Assembly (NCBI RefSeq): GCF_002532045.1
Contig: NZ_NWTG01000001.1
Span: forward strand, 868,001 to 932,000
DNA length: 64,000 nt
Source: Bradyrhizobium sp. C9
Lineage (GTDB): Bacteria; Pseudomonadota; Alphaproteobacteria; Rhizobiales; Xanthobacteraceae
Direction of reading: 5' to 3'
In this document: positions 25,092-33,963 of the stretch, one piece after another
Position numbering within the stretch: position 1 is the first letter of the stretch
How the letters are laid out: the number at the start of each line of letters is the position of its first letter
Translations under genes and position numbers: made by a program
Notes under the pieces: generated by a model
The model's database searches: none
Told to the model about the DNA's origin: nothing
The model's input: the letters and a program-made list of their open reading frames with translations, nothing else

Positions 25092-26384
25092 CTAGCCCGC
25101 CTGCAGCCGCGGACGGCTGATCCGCTGTGCCAGTCCTGTTCCGATCACGGCTCCCAACACGATCACTCCGGGCAGCGCCGGCAATTCCGGCAAGGTGAAG
25201 GCGGCGAGCAGCAGCGTCAGCAACGCGGCTGCCGCCGCCGCGGGATGGGACCAGTCACGGCCGCGATTGCGTGCACCGGCCGTGAACGCCGCGATGCCCG
25301 CGATCGTGACTGCGATTGAAGTCCAGAACATGGCGGAACCGAATTGCGCGATCAAGGCGGCGGCGCTGGTTGCCGCCACGGGCTTCGCGGTCGCGCCTTG
25401 CCAGTCCATGTAGGTCGATGCCAGCGTAGCGGTGGTGCCGGCGCCGCTGCCGAGCGCGGGCAGGTCGGCGAGCAGATTTTGGGTCGACTGCACGAGCTCG
25501 TCCGGCGCATGGGCGAAGGCGATGGCAAGCGCCACATCGGGATGGCGGTTGGCGATCGCCGTTACCAGCGCAATCAACGCGATCGCAGCCGCAGCAGCGG
25601 CGCTGCTCCGGCGAGGCAGATGAAGTTTTCGCGCGGCGAAGGTCATCAGGACGAGCGCGACGCCCGCTGCGATCGCGATCGCGGCGCCGCGTCGTCCGTA
25701 CCAGCAGGCGCTGGCGGCGCAAAACAGCACGCCGGCGGCGAGCAGCCGGCGCAATCGGGCCGACTGGGCCGCCGTGCGGCCGCCAATATGTCCGCCGACA
25801 TCGAGCGCGCGCGCAAGGCTGAGCGGGACGCCAATGAGAACGACGACGAGGAATCCGTTTGCCGTCCCGTCGCGCGCGGTGTCGGCCGCGCCAAGCCAGG
25901 CTTTGATCGGATCGCTATACGACAGCAGGATCAGCGCTGCGACGGCCGCGGTCGCTGCAATGCTGCGCGCCACCATGTCGGCGCGGCGGGCATCGATCGC
26001 GACCGCCGCGGCTGATATCATGACCGAGAGCAGCGACAGCCAGAGCAGCAATGCGCCAAGGCTTGCACCGGTATCGATCGTGATGCTGCCGCTGAGCGAC
26101 GCCCCCAGTGTTTCGCCGGTGAACTTCCACACCGGATGCGCCCAGAACGTCAGCGGAAGCATCTGCAGGATGATCCAGAGCATCGGCACCAGCGCCGCCG
26201 CAACGGCGGGCCCGGCGACCCGCTTCAGGAAAGACAATTCACCTGGACGAATCGCCGTCAGGCTCGCCAGCAGCCCAAGCGACGTCGCGGCGCCGACCAG
26301 GCCGATGGCGAGCGACGCGTCGATGAGACCCACCGGAATCGACGCCCCGACCAAGATGCGGATGAAAGCCGTGACGTTCCACAC
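25092..26384 (-). CDS. Polytopic membrane protein, divergent O-antigen-ligase/Wzy-like
   Basis: A 430-residue protein with about ten to twelve hydrophobic segments. Several places recall the O-antigen ligase/polymerase family in weakened form: TANGFLVVVLIG where the family has a NPN/N-F segment, YGRRGAAIAIAAGVAL for the usual SRG helix, and AATSAAALIAQFG for the HNxxLQxxxExG loop, from which the His-Asn is lost. It begins the leftward three-gene unit with the phosphatase and the TPR-like protein. A second, better ligase-like protein is at 31355, so this copy may be a specialised relative. Function not established. Confidence 0.7.
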   Translation of the reverse strand: MWNVTAFIRILVGASIPVGLIDASLAIGLVGAATSLGLLASLTAIRPGELSFLKRVAGPAVAAALVPMLWIILQMLPLTFWAHPVWKFTGETLGASLSGSITIDTGASLGALLLWLSLLSVMISAAAVAIDARRADMVARSIAATAAVAALILLSYSDPIKAWLGAADTARDGTANGFLVVVLIGVPLSLARALDVGGHIGGRTAAQSARLRRLLAAGVLFCAASACWYGRRGAAIAIAAGVALVLMTFAARKLHLPRRSSAAAAAAIALIALVTAIANRHPDVALAIAFAHAPDELVQSTQNLLADLPALGSGAGTTATLASTYMDWQGATAKPVAATSAAALIAQFGSAMFWTSIAVTIAGIAAFTAGARNRGRDWSHPAAAAAALLTLLLAAFTLPELPALPGVIVLGAVIGTGLAQRISRPRLQAG

Positions 26385-26512
26385 GGGAGGGACAAATCCT
26401 TGGGAAGCAGGTCCTGCGGACCAAGAGAACGCAAGGCAGCGGGATGCCCCGGGCTCGTCGCGAGGTCAATGGAAATCAGGCGCGGCCGGATCGCGCAACC
26501 GCGTAGCGCGCG

Positions 26513-26797
26513 CTACTGCGGACGGCGCAGCGCGATGAGTGGGGTCGAGGCGCGGGACCGGAGCAACGGCGCGAAGGTGCTCGCGAGATATCCGACCTGC
26601 AGCGATACCATGGCGATGATCATGAGCAGCGCAGTCTCGGACCACGAGAGGCGCGCTACGCCGATGGCGGCCAGCAGCATGTGTTCCACAAGCATCACCG
26701 GCACCAGCACCAGACAGTGCTGGCGCAGCCCAAGCACGGCGCCGCCGATCAAATTGCCAAGCAAAACAAATAACATAACACAACCCTGTGCCTGCAT
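26513..26797 (-). CDS. Small two-helix membrane protein (94 aa)
   Basis: A leftward gene with two long hydrophobic stretches (about 8-40 and 50-75) and a basic C-terminal tail. ATG 26797 or ATG 26776 (with CAGGG upstream) could be the start. It lies 128 bp before the polytopic membrane protein on the same strand. No family recognised. Confidence 0.55.
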   Translation of the reverse strand: MQAQGCVMLFVLLGNLIGGAVLGLRQHCLVLVPVMLVEHMLLAAIGVARLSWSETALLMIIAMVSLQVGYLASTFAPLLRSRASTPLIALRRPQ

Positions 26798-27134
26798 CTT
26801 ACCGGGCAGGGTCCTAAGCCGGGATTAATCCGGTCGTCGCAAATCTGTCGGCGATGCGGTCCACAGGCGCCATCAAGCGGCACGCAAGGCGGTGCAGTGG
26901 AAACGCCCAATTCCGCGGCTGTGGCGGCGGAATGTTAAGGCCGGCGCGGTCAGCCGGGGCGCGCGGTCGGGCAGGGGTTTTAATTGGCGCGATAACCTTG
27001 GCTATGCTAACGAACTGTTATCATTCGTTAGGGAGATGGCATTGTTCACATTTGAGCGATCCGGCGGTCTTTCGGCTGCGCGCCTGGCGGTATTGGCGCG
27101 CCCGGCAGGATGCATCCTGCGGCGATAGGACGAG
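26798..27134. other. Divergent regulatory region upstream of the co-polymerase gene
   Basis: About 335 bp between the small membrane protein and the co-polymerase gene. It contains the perfect inverted repeat at 27007-27031 and presumably both promoters. An open frame at 26892-27128 has poor composition and is not accepted as a gene. Confidence 0.5.
27007..27031. promoter_or_regulatory. Perfect inverted repeat upstream of the co-polymerase gene
   Basis: CTAACGAA (27007-27014) and TTCGTTAG (27024-27031) are exact inverted copies around a 9-base spacer CTGTTATCA. This looks like the operator of a dimeric regulator, 104 bases before ATG 27135. Its half-site CTAACG resembles the direct-repeat half-sites elsewhere in the window. 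Confidence 0.6.
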
Positions 27135-29408
27135 ATGCTTCAGCGCAACCAGATTTCGACGCCTGTCGACTTGCGAAATCGTCCGGCCGAACTGCCGTCG
27201 CTGGCGGAAACCTTCGACGCCTTCGTCACCTATCTGCTGCGGCAGTACTGGGTGATCCTCGGGACCGCCGGGCTCTGCCTGTTCGGCGGCATCTGCTACC
27301 TGATGGCGGCAGCGCCGAGCTATACCGCGCTTGCCACGATGATCATCGACACGCGCAAGCTCCAGGGCGGCCAGCAGCAGTCGCCGGTGAATGACGTCCC
27401 GGTCGATTCTTCCGCGGTCGAGAGCCAGGTCGAAATCCTGAAGTCGGAGAACGTGGCGCTCGCGGTGATCCGCGACCTCAAGCTCAACGAGGATCCGGAA
27501 TTCATCGGCGCCAGGGCCGGCGCGGCGGGAGCGGTGCTGGACTTCGTGTCCGGCTTGTTTACCCGCAGCGCGCCGCCCAACGAGTTCTACCGGACGCGGC
27601 GCGCGGTCCGCACCTTCGAGAAGCAGCTCGACGTCCGCCGCCGCGGCATGACCTATGTGATCGAGGTCAGCTTCCGCTCGCTCGATCCCGAGCGTGCGGC
27701 GCAGATCGCCAACGCCGTCGCGGACGCCTATATCGTCGAGCAGCTCGATTCCAAGTATCAGGCGACCCGCCGCGCCAGCGTCTGGCTGCAGGACCGGATC
27801 CAGGAGCTGCGCACCCAGGCATCCAATGCCGAGCGCGCGGTGCTCGACTACAAGAAGACCAACAACATCGTCACGTCCAGCGGCAAGCTGCTCAACGAAC
27901 AGCAACTCGGCGAGCTCAACACCCAGCTGCTCCAGGTGAAGTCGCAGGTCACAGATGCCAAGGCCAAGCTCGACCGCATCGAGGCGGTGGTGAAGGGCGG
28001 CGTCCCCGATGCGACGGTTGCCGATACCCTGAACAACCAGGTCATCACCAAGCTGCGCTCGCAGTATCTCGAGCTGTCCAACCGCGAAGCCGACTGGTCG
28101 GCGCGCTATGGCTACAATCACCTGGCCGCCGTCAATCTGCGCAACCAGATGCGCGAGATCCAGTCGTCGATCATCGACGAATTGAAGCGACTCGCCGAGA
28201 GCTACAAGAGCGACTATGCGATCGCCCTGCAGCGCCAGACCGAGATCGAGCGCGCCGTCAACGATTCGGTGTCGCAGTCGCAGTCCACCAACCAGGCGCA
28301 GGTCACGCTGCGCGAGCTCGAGAGCTCGGCCCAAACCTACCGCTCGCTCTATGATAATTTCCTGCAGCGCTACATGGAGAATGTGCAGCAGCAGTCGTTT
28401 CCGGCCAGCGAGGCGCGGGTGATCACCCGTGCCTCGCGTCCGCTCAGCAACAGCCACCCGCAGACCTTCGTCGTGCTCGCGCTCTCGGCGCTCGGCGGCC
28501 TGATCGCCGGGCTCGCGCTCGGCGTGTTGCGCGACCTCTATGACCGGGTGTTCCGCACCGCTGAAATGGTCGAGACCATCCTCGACGCCGATTGCGTCGC
28601 GATCGTTCCCCGCCTCTCGCCAAGCCAGTTCAAGGCGCCGGTGGCGGGTCGTCCGAACCTGCCGGTCGGCGCGCGCATGATCCAGCGCGGCGATGAGCCG
28701 GTGCTGTGGGCCGCGATCGATTCGCCGTTCTCGCGGTTCTCGGAAGCGATCCGCTCGATCAAGGTCAATGCGGACCTCAATGTCACCAAGCCGTCGAAGA
28801 TCCTCGGCCTGACCTCGGCGCTGCCCAACGAGGGTAAGTCGACGCTGGCCTTCGTGTTCGCGCAATTGGTTGCGCAGAGCGGGGCGCGCGTGCTCCTGGT
28901 CGATTGCGACTTGCGCAATCCCTCGCTGAGCCGCAAGATCGCCGCCAACGCCGAGCGCGGCATTCTGGACGTCTTGTCGAACAACGCGACACTGCAGGAC
29001 ACGCTGTGGCGCGATCCCGAGACCGGCCTTGTCTTCCTGCCGGGCGCCACACGGTCGCGCATCGCGCATTCGCACGAGGTGCTGGCCTCCGACCAGATGA
29101 AGGATTTCATCGACGCCGTCCGCGGCCATTATGATTACGTGATCGTCGACTTCCCGCCACTCACGCCGGTGGTCGATGTCCGCATCACCGCGCACTTCGT
29201 CGATTCCTTCGTCTTCATCGTGGAATGGGGCAAGACCCAGGTGCAGGTGGTCGAGCGGGCGCTGCGCAGCGCGCGCGCAGTCAATGAGAACCTGCTCGGC
29301 GTCGTGCTCAACAAAGCCGATATCGCCGCGATGAGCCGCTATAGCGGCTATGGCGGCAAGAACTACTATTACAACTCGCACTATGGGCGATATGGCTACA
29401 CCGAGTGA
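27135..29408 (+). CDS. Polysaccharide co-polymerase with BY-kinase domain (Wzc/ExoP/GumC type)
   Basis: A 757-residue inner-membrane protein controlling chain length and export in Wzx/Wzy pathways. The Wzz domain has a first TM helix near 38-58, a long periplasmic coiled coil (about 180-430), and a second TM near 448-468 (TFVVLALSALGGLIAG). The cytosolic kinase domain has Walker A PNEGKST near 563-569, Walker A' LLVDCDLRNPS near 587-597 and Walker B VIVDFPP. The last 20 residues are a tyrosine cluster (SRYSGYGGKNYYYNSHYGRY), the autophosphorylation site. So both parts are fused, as in Proteobacteria. It has its own promoter region with an inverted repeat and heads the rightward run of assembly genes. 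Confidence 0.93.
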   Translation: MLQRNQISTPVDLRNRPAELPSLAETFDAFVTYLLRQYWVILGTAGLCLFGGICYLMAAAPSYTALATMIIDTRKLQGGQQQSPVNDVPVDSSAVESQVEILKSENVALAVIRDLKLNEDPEFIGARAGAAGAVLDFVSGLFTRSAPPNEFYRTRRAVRTFEKQLDVRRRGMTYVIEVSFRSLDPERAAQIANAVADAYIVEQLDSKYQATRRASVWLQDRIQELRTQASNAERAVLDYKKTNNIVTSSGKLLNEQQLGELNTQLLQVKSQVTDAKAKLDRIEAVVKGGVPDATVADTLNNQVITKLRSQYLELSNREADWSARYGYNHLAAVNLRNQMREIQSSIIDELKRLAESYKSDYAIALQRQTEIERAVNDSVSQSQSTNQAQVTLRELESSAQTYRSLYDNFLQRYMENVQQQSFPASEARVITRASRPLSNSHPQTFVVLALSALGGLIAGLALGVLRDLYDRVFRTAEMVETILDADCVAIVPRLSPSQFKAPVAGRPNLPVGARMIQRGDEPVLWAAIDSPFSRFSEAIRSIKVNADLNVTKPSKILGLTSALPNEGKSTLAFVFAQLVAQSGARVLLVDCDLRNPSLSRKIAANAERGILDVLSNNATLQDTLWRDPETGLVFLPGATRSRIAHSHEVLASDQMKDFIDAVRGHYDYVIVDFPPLTPVVDVRITAHFVDSFVFIVEWGKTQVQVVERALRSARAVNENLLGVVLNKADIAAMSRYSGYGGKNYYYNSHYGRYGYTE

Positions 29409-29480
29409 GACGCGAGGCGGGATGCCCCGGCGCGCCGCCGACTGGCTTGCCCGCATGCCGCCCGGAGCGATGGCTAGACC

Positions 29481-30239
29481 ATGACGATGGAATTCAGCAT
29501 CGGACAGCACAACGCGCATTATGAGGGCGTCTATTCGGCGCAGGAGCGCGACTGGCGCCGCGTCTGCGCGGTCGACAAGGCCGATCATATCGCCGGCTTG
29601 CTGGGCGCGTCCGCCGCCGGTGTCGGCAATGTGCTCGAGGTCGGTTGCGGCACCGGCGCCGTGCTGGCACGGCTGTCCGCGATCGGGATCGGCCGCGACT
29701 TCACCGGCATCGACGTCATCGATCCCGCAACCAATCTGGAGACCGACGGCGCCGCTTCAGTCCCGTTCCGCTGGTCGAGCTATGACGGTGCAACGATCCC
29801 GCTCGCCGACGGATCGTTCGACCTCGTCTATGCCAGCCACGTGCTCGAGCACGTGCCCGAACCGCGCGCGTTCCTGCACGAGCTGGCCAGGGTGGCGCGG
29901 AATTTCATCTATCTCGAAGTGCCGTGCGAGCTGCATGCCCGGACCAACCGCCGGGCGCTGCAATCGACGCTCGACATCGGCCACATCAATTTCTACACGC
30001 CGGACACGTTCCGCCTGGTGCTGGAGACCGCGGGGCTTCATGTTGCCGGCTTCGGCACCTATGATCACAGCCTGTCGGTGCACGCCTTTCATTCGTCGCG
30101 CCTGAAGGGGCTTGCCAAGAGCCTCGTGCGGAAGTCGCTGTTGTCGGTCAGCCCGGCGTTCGCCACTCGGCTTGCGACCTATCATTGCGGGGCGCTCTGC
30201 CGGCGCGCCGGGGCCGCGGCGCCGCCGCGGGACGGCTAA
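29481..30239 (+). CDS. Class I SAM-dependent methyltransferase
   Basis: A 252-residue methyltransferase. Motif I is EVGCGTGAVLARL (about 50-62), the acidic residue of motif II is in FTGIDVIDP, and FDLVYASHVLEHVPEP (about 113-128) is the usual methyltransf_11 post-motif. Two nearby ATGs (29481, 29487) are possible starts. It opens an operon in which the next four genes are 3 bp apart or overlap by 4 bp. Methylation of a sugar in the exopolysaccharide, or of a lipid-linked intermediate, is the likely job; the acceptor is not deducible. Confidence 0.85.
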   Translation: MTMEFSIGQHNAHYEGVYSAQERDWRRVCAVDKADHIAGLLGASAAGVGNVLEVGCGTGAVLARLSAIGIGRDFTGIDVIDPATNLETDGAASVPFRWSSYDGATIPLADGSFDLVYASHVLEHVPEPRAFLHELARVARNFIYLEVPCELHARTNRRALQSTLDIGHINFYTPDTFRLVLETAGLHVAGFGTYDHSLSVHAFHSSRLKGLAKSLVRKSLLSVSPAFATRLATYHCGALCRRAGAAAPPRDG

Positions 30240-30242
30240 GCT

Positions 30243-31358
30243 ATGGCGCCGCGCGTGGTCGTCTTCAACAACATGATCACACCCTACACCAATCGGCTCT
30301 ACAACGAGCTGGTTGGCCGTGGGCTGGACCTCGCCGTGCTGTCCTGTACCGCGCAGGAGGCCGATCGCTCCTGGGCGGGATCGTTCACGCCGCGTTATGC
30401 GACGCGCACGGTGCCCGGTGTCTCGATCCCGCTGTCGCGGTCGCGTCACACCCATCTCAATATCGGGATCGGGCGCGCGTTGAACGCGCTCGCGCCCGAC
30501 CTGCTGTTCGTCAACGGCCTCTATCCCTCGATGCTGGCCGGCGCGGCATGGGCGCGCGCCAACGGCAGGGCACTTGCGTTGACGATCGACGGCTGGCGCG
30601 AGACGATGCCCAACACGGCCTATCATCGCCTGGCGCGGCCATGGCTGCTGCGTCAGTGCGGGGCAGTCGTGTGCTGCAGCGACAAGGGCAGGGCTTATTT
30701 CCGCGGCGAGGGTGTAGGCGACGACGATCTGTTCGTGGTGCCGCTGGTGCCGGCATGGGATCCGCCGGACACCGTCCCGGGTTTCCACGACCGTCCCTTT
30801 CACCTGCTGTGGTGCGCGCGCATCAACGACAGCGCCAAGAACGCGATCTTCTTCGAGGACGTCGCCATCGCGCTCGGCCGAGTCTTGCCGGGCTTACGGG
30901 TTCGCGTGGTCGGGTCTGGTGCCGCCGAGCAGCGCATGCTGGCGCGGCTCGGCGGCGCCGGCATCGACGTCAAGCACGACAGCTATGTTCCGTGGCAGAC
31001 GATATCGGAGGTCTATCTGCAGTCACGGCTGTTGCTGCTGCCCTCGCTGCTGGAACCGTGGGGCCTGGTGTGCAACGAGGCTCTGCAGTGCGGGGTTCCC
31101 TGCCTGGTGTCGCCCCATGTCGGAGCGGGCGGCGAGTTGGTGCGCGACCAGGACAATGGTCATGTCTGCGCGCTCGACGAGCAGGCATGGGTCGACGCGG
31201 CGCGCGGCTTGCTCGAACATCCCGCGCGCTGGGAGGCGATGTCGCGGCGCGCCCGGCAGAGCGTGCGAAAGGATGCGCTTGCGGACGCCGCGGCGCGCTT
31301 CACCGCCGCGGTCGATCATCTCTTGAGGCCGCCGGCCCGGCAGGAAGCCGCGCAATGA
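30243..31358 (+). CDS. Glycosyltransferase family 4-like
   Basis: A 371-residue GT-B fold glycosyltransferase. The C-terminal domain shows LLWCARINDSAKN (about 195-207), RVVGSGAAEQRML and the EPWGLVCNEALQCGVPCLVS segment (about 274-293) with the conserved E-x7-E. The N-terminal GT4 domain starts VVVFNNMITPYTNRLYNEL. It presumably adds a sugar to the lipid-linked repeat unit on the inner face of the membrane. It begins 3 bp after the methyltransferase gene and its TGA overlaps the next ATG (ATGA). Donor and acceptor unknown. Confidence 0.88.
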   Translation: MAPRVVVFNNMITPYTNRLYNELVGRGLDLAVLSCTAQEADRSWAGSFTPRYATRTVPGVSIPLSRSRHTHLNIGIGRALNALAPDLLFVNGLYPSMLAGAAWARANGRALALTIDGWRETMPNTAYHRLARPWLLRQCGAVVCCSDKGRAYFRGEGVGDDDLFVVPLVPAWDPPDTVPGFHDRPFHLLWCARINDSAKNAIFFEDVAIALGRVLPGLRVRVVGSGAAEQRMLARLGGAGIDVKHDSYVPWQTISEVYLQSRLLLLPSLLEPWGLVCNEALQCGVPCLVSPHVGAGGELVRDQDNGHVCALDEQAWVDAARGLLEHPARWEAMSRRARQSVRKDALADAAARFTAAVDHLLRPPARQEAAQ

Positions 31359-32647
31359 TCGGCAGATGGTGGTTTCGAACCGAGGTCTTTCTGCACGCCT
31401 ATCTGGTGATGGTGCTCGGCTGCATCTATTTCCTGTTCAATTTCGTCGAGGGCATCTCGTTCGCGGAACGGGCCGGGGAGTCCACGCTGTTCCGCGGCGC
31501 GTGGCTGCTGCTCTATATCCTGCTGATGCTGCACATTGCAGTCGATCGGAAGCGCTTCGGCCTCTTGATGCTGCAATCGCATCTCTACCTGACATTCGTT
31601 GCCTTCGCGCTGCTGTCGCTTACGCTCAGCGCCGACCCCGCGGGCGCGTCGGTCAAGTTCGCGATGTATCTCCTGACCACGCTGTTCTCGGCCTGGGTCG
31701 TGATCAGTTACCCCGTCGATCGGCTCGTCGACACTCTGTTCCGGATCGGGATCGTGGTGCTGATCGTTCATGTCCTGCTGTTTCCTGTGATCGGCTCGCA
31801 ATGGGACTACGACCCGCTGCATCGTCCGACCGTGCTCGGGACCCAGGCCTATGCCGGCGTGTTCGGCCACAAGAACCTCGCGGGCGCCTTCTTCGGTCTC
31901 ATGGTGCTGATCTGTTTCGTGCGCGTGCTCGCGGGGCCGCGGCGGCAATTCGGCTGGTCGCTGTTGCTGATGGGATGTCATCTTCTTGCGCTCGCGGCGG
32001 CCGGCGCCGCAGGACCGCTGATCAGCATGCTCACGGCACTCGCGGTGACTTTCGGGCTGCTGCTGCTGGTGCTTGGGCACAGGGGAGCGGCCTCGATCTA
32101 CTGGCTCGGCCTCGCCTTTGTTGCGCTTGTCATGTTCACCGTGCCGAGCGACGAGTTGTATGGCTTGGTCGGCCGCAGTGGAAACCTGACCGGCCGCTCG
32201 TTCCTCTGGGCGGTCTGGCCGCACTTCTTCTGGCAACATCCCTGGCTCGGCTACGGCTTCTCCGGGTTCTTCAACGAACTGCCGAACTCGCCCGTGAACG
32301 AGCTGACCAGCATGGCGCCATGGAACACCGAGTTCGGCTCGTTCGAGAATTCCTATCTCGATGCCTTCCTCCAGTTCGGCCTGCTCGGCGGCACGTTATA
32401 TATGCTGCTGCTGGCGCGGGCGCTCTGGAACACCATCGTCTTCACTTTCGAGCGGCGCGGGATGTACTGGCTGGCGCCGTTCGCGATGCTGTTGTTCGTC
32501 GTGATCGCGTCAGCCAACGATTCCAGCCAGCTGCTGCATAATTATTTCGGCTGCGTGCTGGTGTTCTGGTGCTATTTCGGCCCGGAGGCCAGGCTGCAAG
32601 CGGCGCCGCGGCGGGCGTTTACCAGATTGCGTGTGAGTGAGGCGTGA
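31355..32647 (+). CDS. O-antigen ligase family protein, probable Wzy polymerase
   Basis: A 430-residue polytopic protein with about eleven hydrophobic segments and the O-antigen ligase/polymerase hallmarks GVFGHKNLAGAFFGLM (about 169-184), RSFLWAVWPHFFWQHPWLGY, then GFSGFF (near 290-315) and ENSYLDAFLQFGLLG (near 331-345). It probably joins repeat units in the periplasm. The start ATG 31355 overlaps the previous stop by 4 bp; the much longer frame opening at 30185 is the shadow of the glycosyltransferase gene. Next to a flippase and co-polymerase gene, polymerase is likelier than ligase. Confidence 0.88.
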   Translation: MIGRWWFRTEVFLHAYLVMVLGCIYFLFNFVEGISFAERAGESTLFRGAWLLLYILLMLHIAVDRKRFGLLMLQSHLYLTFVAFALLSLTLSADPAGASVKFAMYLLTTLFSAWVVISYPVDRLVDTLFRIGIVVLIVHVLLFPVIGSQWDYDPLHRPTVLGTQAYAGVFGHKNLAGAFFGLMVLICFVRVLAGPRRQFGWSLLLMGCHLLALAAAGAAGPLISMLTALAVTFGLLLLVLGHRGAASIYWLGLAFVALVMFTVPSDELYGLVGRSGNLTGRSFLWAVWPHFFWQHPWLGYGFSGFFNELPNSPVNELTSMAPWNTEFGSFENSYLDAFLQFGLLGGTLYMLLLARALWNTIVFTFERRGMYWLAPFAMLLFVVIASANDSSQLLHNYFGCVLVFWCYFGPEARLQAAPRRAFTRLRVSEA

Positions 32648-33963
32648 GCGCATTGAGCGAAAGGCTGGATCGAATGGCGGCCCCGACCCGGGTCGCCGGT
32701 GCTGCGCGCGGAGCGCTCGGCCGACTGCGTCGCGCCGGGGGCAATGTCGCGCTCGGCCTGATCGATCAAGCGCTGCTCAGCGGCTCCGCCTTCGTGCTGA
32801 CGATCGTGCTGGCCAATGTGCTCGATATCAATTCATTCGGCCGGTTCAGCGTCGCCTGGTCGTTCTCGATCCTGATCGAGGCGGTGTTTCTGCGCGGGGT
32901 GTTCGACGACGGGCTGCCGGCGACCGCGCACCGCATCCCGAAATCGCTGTGGCCGCAGCTGCGGCTCGGCCTCTATCTGTCGTCGCTGCTGGTCTCGTCG
33001 GCGCTTGGCCTCTCGCTGGTGATTGCCGGCCTCGTGATTGGTGCTGTCGGCGGTGCCGCGGGCGGGCTCATGATCGCAACCGGGCTCGCGATCCCGGCGG
33101 TTCGGCTGCAAAGCATGTTCCGCCGCATCTGCTATCTCGATGGGCGGCTGTCGCGTGCGGTGGGATCGTCGCTGACCTATTGCGTGACGCTCGTCGCCAC
33201 GGCAGGGCTGATGATCGCGCTCAGGCTGACCGGCGCGGCGGCGGCGATGGCGTGTATCGCGATCTCGGCGGCGCTCGCCGGCAGCCTGCTGCTCGCGCAC
33301 ACCAGCGAACTGGCCTGGCCGCAGACCAGGATCTTTCGCGGCTCGCTGCGGCGGCTGTTCCGGAACGGCCGCTGGTTCGTCGCGACCTCGCTCACCTACT
33401 GGATCGGCAGTATCGGGCTGATCCCGGTTTGCGGCGTCCTGATCGGGCTGGACGCGAGCGCGTCGCTGCGGATCCTGCTCCTGGTGTTCGCACCGCTCAG
33501 CCAGGTCTGCGCGACGATGTTCTCGGTTCGCCTGCCGGAGATCGCCGCCGAGCTGCGCGCCGGCCGGCGCAGCGCGGTCGCCGCTGCTGCGCGCGAAAAT
33601 GCCGTGCTGCTCGGTTCGATCGCGGCCGCCTATGGTGCGGTGGTGGTGTTGTTCGGCCAGCGCATTCTTGCCCTTGTCATCCACGGCCAGAGTTACGAGG
33701 TCGGCACCGGCAGCATCGCCTTGATGGGGGCCGCGATGGCGCTCGACGCCGTGTGGCTCGGCCTCGCGCTGCCGCTGTTTGCGACCGGCAGGCCGCAGCG
33801 GTTCATGCTGAGCCGGATCGCCGGCCTCGTTGCGTTGTGCTGCGTTCTACCGTTTGCGGCGGAGGCCTGGCAGGTGATGGGGGCGGTCGCGGCGATGGTG
33901 GCCTCCAGCGCGGCGTCCGTGATCGTGGTCGTGCTGACGAATTCGATGCGGGAACAGACATGA
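32644..33963 (+). CDS. Polysaccharide flippase (Wzx/MATE-like, oligosaccharide flippase family)
   Basis: A 439-residue membrane protein with about twelve hydrophobic segments and a basic N-terminal tail. The beginning of the membrane part (LIDQALLSGSAFVLTIVLAN, followed by FGRFSVAWS) is the standard polysacc_synt pattern. It presumably flips the undecaprenyl-linked repeat unit across the inner membrane. GTG 32644 overlaps the preceding TGA by 4 bp and its own TGA overlaps the next ATG, so it is embedded in the operon. Substrate specificity cannot be read. Confidence 0.88.
   Translation: MSALSERLDRMAAPTRVAGAARGALGRLRRAGGNVALGLIDQALLSGSAFVLTIVLANVLDINSFGRFSVAWSFSILIEAVFLRGVFDDGLPATAHRIPKSLWPQLRLGLYLSSLLVSSALGLSLVIAGLVIGAVGGAAGGLMIATGLAIPAVRLQSMFRRICYLDGRLSRAVGSSLTYCVTLVATAGLMIALRLTGAAAAMACIAISAALAGSLLLAHTSELAWPQTRIFRGSLRRLFRNGRWFVATSLTYWIGSIGLIPVCGVLIGLDASASLRILLLVFAPLSQVCATMFSVRLPEIAAELRAGRRSAVAAAARENAVLLGSIAAAYGAVVVLFGQRILALVIHGQSYEVGTGSIALMGAAMALDAVWLGLALPLFATGRPQRFMLSRIAGLVALCCVLPFAAEAWQVMGAVAAMVASSAASVIVVVLTNSMREQT

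Noticed and set aside
26892..27128. 78-codon frame overlapping the inverted repeat upstream of the co-polymerase gene
   Set aside because: Arg/Gly-rich shadow-like composition, no ribosome site, and it overlaps the operator-like palindrome.
30185..31354. N-terminal extension of the O-antigen ligase-like protein (frame open from 30185)
   Set aside because: This part overlaps the glycosyltransferase gene in another frame and is Arg/Gly-rich. The ATGA overlap at 31355 gives the natural start.
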